Positions 23,653 through 27,656 of a stretch of DNA of 27,656 nucleotides are shown piece after piece. Where the stretch lies: assembly GCA_022843645.1 (NCBI GenBank), contig JALHNF010000003.1, forward strand, positions 1 through 27,656, given 5' to 3'. The stretch is from Minisyncoccota bacterium. GTDB taxonomy: Bacteria; Patescibacteriota; Minisyncoccia; Phycocordibacterales; UBA5272. The notes beneath the pieces were generated by a model, which saw only the letters and a program-made list of their open reading frames with translations, searched no databases and was not told the DNA's origin. Both the position numbers and the translations under genes were made by a program. The stretch's first letter is position 1. The number at the start of each line of letters is the position of its first letter.

Positions 23653-23680
23653 TTGACAAGAGCATATAATTTGCTATACT
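23653..23680 (+). promoter_or_regulatory. Consensus sigma-70-type promoter upstream of the structured RNA
   Basis: TTGACA (23653-23658) and TATACT (23675-23680) are separated by 16 bases; this is the best-looking promoter in the window. Transcription should begin near 23687, where the first hairpin of the RNA element begins and 219 bases before murB. Confidence 0.8.
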
Positions 23681-23687
23681 TGTATGT

Positions 23688-23905
23688 GTGAGTGGTGAAA
23701 GCTACTCACCAAAAACAAATGAATGTCCGCGTGAGCTCCGCCGCAAGGCGGATTTCGCGTATCTGGCCACATGTGTTTTCATGACTTGTAAAAAAGCCAT
23801 TTCTTGTTAGAGTTAAGAGTAGGGAGAAAGCTTGTTTTTATCCGCGGCTAGCGGCTGCACTCACATTAGGACATTTGTTTTTGGAGTAGACCCCGCTAGC
23901 CTCGA
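23688..23905 (+). ncRNA. Structured, pseudoknotted RNA element before murB (unidentified)
   Basis: No ORF fills this 218-base region, but strong pairing is visible. (1) A 5' hairpin of eight bp, 23688-23695 with 23702-23709. (2) A long-range helix of 21 bp in three parts: 23702-23707 with 23884-23889, 23710-23720 with 23873-23883, and 23725-23728 with 23869-23872. (3) A hairpin TCCGCC-GCAA-GGCGGA (23737-23752) with a GNRA loop, extended by CGCG pairs at 23728-23731 and 23756-23759. (4) GGCTAGCGG (23846-23854) with CCGCTAGCC (23893-23901), crossing helix 2, which makes a pseudoknot that ends four bases before the murB ATG. Hairpin 1 and part of helix 2 exclude each other, so the RNA could switch. 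It may be a cis-regulatory leader of murB or a separate RNA. It does not look like tmRNA, RNase P RNA, SRP RNA or 6S RNA. Confidence 0.72.
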
Positions 23906-24934
23906 ATGAAAATAGAGCACAACGTACTCTTAAAAAATCATACAACCTTAAAAACAGGCGGCTTTGCCCGCCTGTTTTCTCTTGCTACCACACGAGACGA
24001 CATTGTCGCTTCGGTACAGTGCGCAAAAGAAAACAGTATCCCACTTTGTGTGCTTGGTGGAGGCTCAAATATTTTAGTAAGTGAAAGTGGATTTGACGGA
24101 ATAGTTCTCAATATCAAAACAGACGGCATTACTTTTGAAGATGTTGATGAGCGTTCTGTAAAAATGAAAGTAGAAGCCGGCGTCGCGTGGGATGAGTGTG
24201 TGAGTGTGTCGGTCGGTCGTGGTTTGTACGGTCTTGAAAATCTCTCACTTATTCCAGGGAGTGTGGGTGCGGCACCAATTCAAAACATTGGGGCGTACGG
24301 ATGTGAAGTTGCGCAGCTGATAGACACTGTAGAGGTGTACAACAAAGACACCATGGTATTTGAGCTTCTTGCAAACAAAGAGTGCCAGTTTGGCTATCGT
24401 GACAGTTTTTTTAAAACAAAGGAGGGCAAAAAGTATATTGTTGTGGGAGTGAATTTTATTTTGCAAAAACAAGGCGTGCTACATAAAGAGTACAAAGACA
24501 TACAAGACTATGAAAAAGAACATGGCCCTATAGAAAGTCTTGAAGCGCTTCGCCAAGCCGTAATTGCAGTCAGAATGCACAAGCTTCCTGATATGCATAT
24601 CTACGGCACAGCGGGATCTTTTTTTAAAAATCCTATTATCTCAAATGAGCTCTGTGACAAGGTGCGCACGGTCTTTCCTGATATTCCAACGTATCCAAGT
24701 GGCAAAGAAGGTTTTGTAAAAGTCTCAGCAGCTTTTTTAATCGATAAAGGCGCAGGAATGAAAGGGGTGCAAGTCGGAAATGTAGGGACATACAAAAATC
24801 AAGCGCTTGTACTTGTGAATTATGGAGATGCAACAGGAGAAGAAATACGCTCATTTGCGGAAAGGGTAAGGCAGGTGGTCTATGAAAAGTCAGGCATAGA
24901 TTTAGAAATGGAAGTCCAAACACTAGGTTTCTAA
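23906..24934 (+). CDS. murB: UDP-N-acetylenolpyruvoylglucosamine reductase MurB
   Basis: The 342-residue flavoenzyme reduces UDP-GlcNAc-enolpyruvate to UDP-MurNAc in peptidoglycan synthesis, in the cytosol. Family signatures: NTLKTGG-like start (HTTLKTGGFA), FAD-binding LGGGSNILVSESGFDG, GLENLSLIPGSVGAAPIQNIGAYG, YRDSFFK with the conserved Arg, catalytic Ser in GTAGSFFKNP, and Glu in LEMEVQTLG at the C-terminus. The presence of the loop with Tyr-Arg-Asp-Ser indicates a type I (E. coli-like) enzyme. The ATG lies four bases after the last helix of the structured RNA element, so expression may depend on its folding (inference). It converges with tsaD. Confidence 0.97.
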   Translation: MKIEHNVLLKNHTTLKTGGFARLFSLATTRDDIVASVQCAKENSIPLCVLGGGSNILVSESGFDGIVLNIKTDGITFEDVDERSVKMKVEAGVAWDECVSVSVGRGLYGLENLSLIPGSVGAAPIQNIGAYGCEVAQLIDTVEVYNKDTMVFELLANKECQFGYRDSFFKTKEGKKYIVVGVNFILQKQGVLHKEYKDIQDYEKEHGPIESLEALRQAVIAVRMHKLPDMHIYGTAGSFFKNPIISNELCDKVRTVFPDIPTYPSGKEGFVKVSAAFLIDKGAGMKGVQVGNVGTYKNQALVLVNYGDATGEEIRSFAERVRQVVYEKSGIDLEMEVQTLGF

Positions 24935-24952
24935 GAGCTCAAACACCCTAAG

Positions 24953-24980
24953 CTTGGTCAAAGGCTTCACCTTGACCAAG
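24953..24980. terminator. Hairpin between convergent murB and tsaD
   Basis: CTTGGTCAA (24953-24961) pairs perfectly with TTGACCAAG (24972-24980) around a ten-base loop. T runs are missing, so termination is plausible from its position between two convergent genes but not shown by sequence. Confidence 0.4.
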
Positions 24981-24995
24981 ACACTGCTTCCTGCT

Positions 24996-26162
24996 TTATT
25001 TCTCCTCCAAAGCAAGCCTGCCTTGTGCGCGGATGTGTTCTCTTTGGGTGGGTAAAACACCGTGCATAACCTTCAAGAGTGCCGTGATGCTAATCATAAG
25101 CGCATTGTCTGTCGAGAGGTGTCGCTCGGGGATGTATGCTTTCACTCCACGTTCGTCACAGAGTGTTTGCATGTGTGCTCGAATGTATGTGTTTGCAGAC
25201 ACACCACCTCCTATGATGAACGTCTGTGCATGCGTCTCTTCAAGTGCGCGTTTACATTTTGAAATCAAAACTTCAGTCACCGCGTCTTCAAATTCTCGTG
25301 CGATAGCTTTTTTGTCTTCGGCACTCAAATCGCCGAGTTTTTGCGTCATATACAAGACTGCGGTTTTGATACCTGAAAAAGAAAAGTCCAAATCTTGAGA
25401 ATGTATCATGGGGCGCGGCAGTTTTTCCACGCGAGCATTTATGAGACCTTCTGCTCGTGCTTCAGCTGCAAGCTTCGACACTTTTGGGCCACCTGGATAT
25501 GCAAGTCCAAGTAATCGGGCAACTTTGTCAAATGCCTCGCCAATTGCGTCGTCGCGCGTCTCGCCGATCTTCGTATATGCTCCAAACTTCTCAATGTGTA
25601 CTAGTTCTGTGTGCCCACCTGATATAAGGAGTGCAAGTGCAGGGAAAGAGAATGTCGGGATGGTATAGCCAGCAGCATTTTTCTCGAGCACTGACGCAAA
25701 AATGTGCCCCTCCATGTGGTTTATGGGGTACAAAGGCACATTCCATAGCTCCGCGAGCGCTTTTGCGAAGTTTATGCCCACCCAAAGTGCTGGCTCAAGC
25801 CCAGGGCCATTGGTGACCGCAATAGCGTCGATAGCAGGCTTTTCTAAGAGAAGTATAGAGTCAAATGTCTCTATGAGCTCTGGCTCTTGGACGAATAGGT
25901 TAGAAAGGGATTGAGGTGCAAGGGAAGGAGAGCTTTTTTCTACATAAAGATTTGCTTTTTGCAAAGTCTCCAGAAGAAGCGGTGTGAGTGCTTTGGCATG
26001 CTCGCGCTTGGCAATAAGAGGGAAGACGCCACCGTATTCTTTATGAATATCAATCTGAGAAAGCACAGTGTTTGCAAGCACAGAAAAAGAAGAGCCTCCA
26101 TCTGACTCAATGATCGAAAGCGCTGTTTCATCGCAGCTTGTCTCTATGCCTAAAATTCTCAT
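24996..26162 (-). CDS. tsaD: tRNA N6-adenosine threonylcarbamoyltransferase TsaD
   Basis: The 388-residue protein (Kae1/TsaD/YgjD family) transfers threonylcarbamoyl to A37 of ANN-decoding tRNAs with TsaB, TsaE and others. Visible are the N-terminal MRILGIETSCDETALSI, the iron/metal-binding HMEGH (His-x3-His), LLISGGHTEL, the KVARLLGLAYPGGP loop and GGGVSANTYIR near the C-terminus. An insertion of about 30 residues lies before the IDAIAVTNGPG segment, and GPGLEPALWVG replaces the usual GPGL(V/M)xxLxVG. The ATG at 26162 gives the classical start; upstream codons are discarded. A TATATT element lies 15 bases before it on the minus strand. Confidence 0.95.
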   Translation of the reverse strand: MRILGIETSCDETALSIIESDGGSSFSVLANTVLSQIDIHKEYGGVFPLIAKREHAKALTPLLLETLQKANLYVEKSSPSLAPQSLSNLFVQEPELIETFDSILLLEKPAIDAIAVTNGPGLEPALWVGINFAKALAELWNVPLYPINHMEGHIFASVLEKNAAGYTIPTFSFPALALLISGGHTELVHIEKFGAYTKIGETRDDAIGEAFDKVARLLGLAYPGGPKVSKLAAEARAEGLINARVEKLPRPMIHSQDLDFSFSGIKTAVLYMTQKLGDLSAEDKKAIAREFEDAVTEVLISKCKRALEETHAQTFIIGGGVSANTYIRAHMQTLCDERGVKAYIPERHLSTDNALMISITALLKVMHGVLPTQREHIRAQGRLALEEK

Positions 26163-26177
26163 GAATATACGCTTTAC

Positions 26178-26183
26178 AATATA
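26178..26183 (-). promoter_or_regulatory. -10 element TATATT of tsaD
   Basis: On the minus strand TATATT, preceded by TTG, lies 15 bases before the tsaD ATG. No Shine-Dalgarno site is present. This fits the short-leader pattern of other starts in the window. Confidence 0.4.
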
Positions 26184-26206
26184 CAAAAAAAGACATTTAT
26201 ACAAAT

Positions 26207-26258
26207 AAAAAAAGCCTAGGCCTCGCAACACTCGTACAGAGTGTGAGCGAGACCCAGG
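26207..26258 (-). terminator. Strong minus-strand rho-independent terminator
   Basis: In the minus-strand RNA, CCUGGGUCUCGC pairs with GCGAGGCCUAGG (two G-U pairs included) and continues through ACACTC/GAGTGT with a small internal irregularity, about 18 bp in all, followed by CTTTTTTT. It lies 52 bases after the 54-codon ORF and before the tsaD promoter, and should insulate tsaD from upstream read-through. Confidence 0.85.
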
Positions 26259-26310
26259 TCTCCTTGGTTGTGGTGGAAAAAAACAAGCTTCCCGCGCCGG
26301 TGGTAATCAC

Positions 26311-26475
26311 CTACTCGGCGGTGTGGCCCGTACGGTGAATGCCGTTGCCGTGCGCGTTGTTCGCTTGAGCTGCCGTGTTCGCCGTCGAAGTCCAACAAAT
26401 GGTGTCATCGATACGCATCGCCTGACCGGCTGCGCCATGAGAGATCATCGAATTTTGCCTTTGCCACTTTTTCAT
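26311..26475 (-). CDS. Small ORF, 54 residues, no recognised family
   Basis: The frame encodes a hydrophilic peptide without membrane helix. It begins MKKWQRQNSMISH and continues with Ala/Asn/Thr/His-rich sequence (TANTAAQANNAHGNGIHR) and one cysteine (TICW). Coding support is indirect: it lies between a likely extended -10 promoter (minus-strand TGG-TATATA at about 26512-26520) and a very strong minus-strand terminator, and is GC-richer than flanking DNA, like the 195-residue gene farther right. A longer version starting with GTG at 26547 would overlap the promoter. It could instead be a non-coding RNA of about 250 nt. Function unknown. Confidence 0.4.
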   Translation of the reverse strand: MKKWQRQNSMISHGAAGQAMRIDDTICWTSTANTAAQANNAHGNGIHRTGHTAE

Positions 26476-26667
26476 GACCGCTTTCCGTTGTGCTGCGCTA
26501 TTGCAGCAAGCTATATACCAAAATTTGATATACACTTTGCTACACACCGCAACAAACCAAATATAAAAAAGAACTACACTACCTTCTTCTTATAGATTAG
26601 CAAGTGCGGCATTCCTGTCAATAGAATATGAAGCAACGCGCCTGTGGATAACTTTTGCATTCTACAA
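26476..26667. other. AT-rich gene-free stretch with promoter-like and dyad elements
   Basis: No coding sequence is supported here. On the minus strand a perfect TTGACA (plus-strand 26616-26621) occurs upstream of weak -10 candidates. A 19-base dyad with one mismatched pair, TATA-C-CAAA-A-TTTG-A-TATA, lies at 26514-26532 and overlaps the extended -10 element TGG-TATATA, as an operator would. Confidence 0.35.
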
Positions 26668-26704
26668 ATAAAAAACCACATGGATTCAAATGAATGCATG
26701 GGTT
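26668..26704. terminator. Imperfect hairpin with T runs on both sides
   Basis: AACC-A-CATG-G-ATTC pairs with GAAT-G-CATG-GGTT (one bulge, one mismatch) around AAAT, bordered by six A on the left and five T shortly after the right arm. On the minus strand it would end the transcript of the 195-residue gene. Confidence 0.6.
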
Positions 26705-26738
26705 GCTTTTTGCTCGAACTTCTCGAGCGGAATATTTT

Positions 26739-26755
26739 TTTACATCAAGTATAGG
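26739..26755. repeat. Left copy of an inverted repeat flanking the GC-rich gene
   Basis: TTTACAT-CAAGTATAGG here is matched in inverse by CCTATACTTG-AT-ATGTAAA at 27565-27583: 17 matching positions interrupted by a two-base insertion in the right copy. The copies enclose 845 bases including the GC-rich ORF. Confidence 0.6.
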
Positions 26756-26756
26756 T

Positions 26757-26799
26757 GCTCGGCGGGAGAGGGATCGGGGATTATCCCATCCCGCCGAGC
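26757..26799. repeat. GC-rich hairpin at the left edge of the island
   Basis: GCTCGGCGGGA (26757-26767) pairs perfectly with TCCCGCCGAGC (26789-26799), and GGGAT (26770-26774) with ATCCC (26783-26787) inside it. A further 7-bp repeat GGCGAGC (26804-26810) / GCTCGCC (26830-26836) lies next to it. Both follow the stop codon of the minus-strand gene and lack a T run. Confidence 0.6.
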
Positions 26800-26844
26800 G
26801 TTTGGCGAGCTACTTACCTTTCGGCTTTTGCTCGCCAAGGGTGA

Positions 26845-27432
26845 TCAAGCCGTCTCCTTGTCGAGGTTGTACTTGCCCGCGGTCGCGAGGTACAGATCGC
26901 CGCCGGCTTGTAGTCGCGGGAACAGGTGTTCGAAGGTTTTGCCGAGCACTTCCGTTTCGGTCAACAGCTCGCCATCGCTGTTGGTCAGCGTGATGCCAAT
27001 CGCGGTGAGGTACTGTTCCGGCGTCATGCGCAGTTCGGCGTCATCGAGCGCGTTCTGCACGCCGAACCGGATGGTCTGGTCGATGCGTTCCGGCGTCGTA
27101 GCGGCAACTTCGAGCGCGGCCGTGCTCAGCGGGTCGTAGGTCTCGACATCGCGGAAGACCATGATCTTGTCGGCCGGACTGACCGTCTGAACCAGGTGCT
27201 TCATACCGTCGGCGACGTCTTCTGCGATGATCGGATTCACGGCGCCGAAGCGTGTGTCGATCACAGCGTCGACCTGACCCATGCGGATGCCGTTCATGTT
27301 GTTGTCGGCGATCTGCTGATCGATCGAGGCATTGGTGACATCGGTCACTAAGAAATCGCCAGCGAAGGCACCGGCGGAAGCAGTGGAGATCACTGCGGCC
27401 ACAATGAAAGTAGCGAGAGTATTCTTTTTCAT
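26845..27432 (-). CDS. Exported protein of unknown function in GC-rich island
   Basis: The 195-residue protein has a clear signal peptide (MKKNTLATFIVAAVISTASA, then GAFA before GDF) and a soluble mature domain of about 170 residues without cysteines, rich in Asp, Thr and Ala. The DNA is GC-rich compared with neighbours: 39 of 60 bases in 27001-27060 are G or C. A Shine-Dalgarno-like AAGGGAG lies about a dozen bases before the ATG, unlike most genes here. The signal peptide style and codon choice look proteobacterial, which suggests horizontal transfer or an assembly join (inference). No family is recognised. Hairpins lie on both sides. Confidence 0.75.
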   Translation of the reverse strand: MKKNTLATFIVAAVISTASAGAFAGDFLVTDVTNASIDQQIADNNMNGIRMGQVDAVIDTRFGAVNPIIAEDVADGMKHLVQTVSPADKIMVFRDVETYDPLSTAALEVAATTPERIDQTIRFGVQNALDDAELRMTPEQYLTAIGITLTNSDGELLTETEVLGKTFEHLFPRLQAGGDLYLATAGKYNLDKETA

Positions 27433-27491
27433 AGACGTGTTGCTCCCTTTCTGGTTGGTTGAAGCTCCCGCCTCGAGACATCTGTGCTCGG

Positions 27492-27562
27492 GTAGCGAGT
27501 AGCAGGGAAGGTGCCTTTTTGGGTTTTATGCTAAAAAAGACACGCACTCTGCTACTCGCTAC
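27492..27562. repeat. 14-bp perfect inverted repeat upstream of the exported-protein gene
   Basis: GTAGCGAGTAGCAG (27492-27505) and CTGCTACTCGCTAC (27549-27562) are perfect inverse copies 43 bases apart. In the minus-strand transcript they would form a long stem in the 5' leader, with a loop containing a T run. Confidence 0.75.
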
Positions 27563-27564
27563 TT

Positions 27565-27583
27565 CCTATACTTGATATGTAAA
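27565..27583. repeat. Right copy of the flanking inverted repeat
   Basis: CCTATACTTGATATGTAAA is the inverse partner of 26739-26755, with two extra bases (AT). It also contains a TATACT box pointing to the right. Confidence 0.6.
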
Positions 27584-27625
27584 TGAACAAAGATAAATCA
27601 CTAGCTCACCTTGAGCTTGGAGAGC

Positions 27626-27654
27626 ACTCTATCAGATACCCAACCCCCTGTCAA
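27626..27654 (-). promoter_or_regulatory. Minus-strand promoter for the exported-protein gene
   Basis: TTGACA (27649-27654) and TAGAGT (27626-27631) are separated by 17 bases on the minus strand. Transcription would begin near 27619 and leave a leader of about 187 nt containing the inverted repeat copies. Confidence 0.55.
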
Positions 27655-27656
27655 GT

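Noticed and set aside
23688..23905. tmRNA, RNase P RNA, SRP RNA or 6S RNA as the identity of the structured region
   Set aside because: There is no tRNA-like 3' end, no tag reading frame, no RNase P core such as GAGGAAAGUCC, no SRP loop, and the overall folding is not one long interrupted hairpin as in 6S RNA.
26323..26595. Plus-strand 90-codon frame over the small minus-strand ORF
   Set aside because: Composition is Arg/Val/Cys rich in the way of antisense shadows of GC-rich DNA, with no promoter, start signal or terminator on this strand.
26757..26836. Integron attC site at the left edge of the GC-rich island
   Set aside because: Core sites of the form RYYYAAC and GTTRRRY were not found at the correct positions; the candidate GTTTGGC fails at the purine positions.
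26845..27547. Other long frames across the exported-protein gene (both strands)
   Set aside because: They are shadow frames produced by GC-rich codon bias; only the 195-residue frame has a signal peptide and a ribosome binding site.
27583..27656. Open frame from an ATG after a TATACT box, running off the right edge for 24 codons
   Set aside because: Twenty-four codons without a stop is expected often by chance, and the same bases contain a better minus-strand promoter. It may still be a real gene start, but the window cannot decide.
1..27656. Recoded TGA (Gly) as in Gracilibacteria
   Set aside because: TGA ends genes at conserved C-termini, for example the ATGA overlap at 15114-15117, so the standard bacterial code applies.

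Overview
The window looks like a chromosomal segment of a small-genome candidate-phylum bacterium. The best fit is Patescibacteria (CPR), Parcubacteria-like. The inference rests on dense, mostly uncharacterised but recognisable housekeeping genes, a complete type IV pilus cluster without an outer-membrane secretin gene (PilQ), very weak use of Shine-Dalgarno sites, and divergent versions of universal proteins (Tgt, TsaD, PilT, malic enzyme). TGA acts as a normal stop, which argues against the Gracilibacteria/Absconditabacteria code. No rRNA, tRNA, CRISPR array or transposase was found.

Layout. 1-2075: a DEAD-box RNA helicase with an N-terminal RG-rich tail, then a single-RRM RNA-binding protein with a possible structured leader and a strong terminator. 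2160-3464: a YciB-like membrane protein and a nitroreductase. 3485-5081 (minus strand): ComF-like phosphoribosyltransferase and two small exported or membrane-anchored proteins. 5149-15710: the pilus locus, in order PilM, PilN-like, PilO-like, a small anchored protein, PilB, PilT, PilC, major pilin, PilD, and four pseudopilin or PilX-like minor components. These make a PilM/N/O inner-membrane platform, extension and retraction motors, PilC base, fibre subunits and the peptidase that processes them. 15717-23073: ligA, gatC, gatA, a thrombospondin-type-3/TM/HEPN-like fusion, a two-TM protein, malic enzyme and tgt, tightly packed and partly overlapping. 23051-23640: a compact unit with its own promoter, two AAGGAG-led ORFs (23 and 127 codons) and a hairpin. 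23653-23905: a consensus promoter followed by a highly structured, apparently pseudoknotted RNA that ends at the murB start codon. 23906-26162: murB and, convergent with it, tsaD.

The right end (26200-27656) differs from the rest. It holds two minus-strand ORFs without recognisable homology, one of them an exported 195-residue protein in clearly GC-richer DNA. They are bordered by several hairpins, terminators and an inverted repeat, and look like accessory or transferred DNA.

A recurring regulatory theme is a TATACT-like -10 element placed 6-17 nt before an ATG with no Shine-Dalgarno site, which suggests leaderless or very short-leader transcription, including at several starts inside the pilus locus. 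The most interesting unexplained objects are the RNA element before murB, the GC-rich right-hand island, the TSP3-HEPN fusion, and a Tgt lacking its three zinc cysteines.
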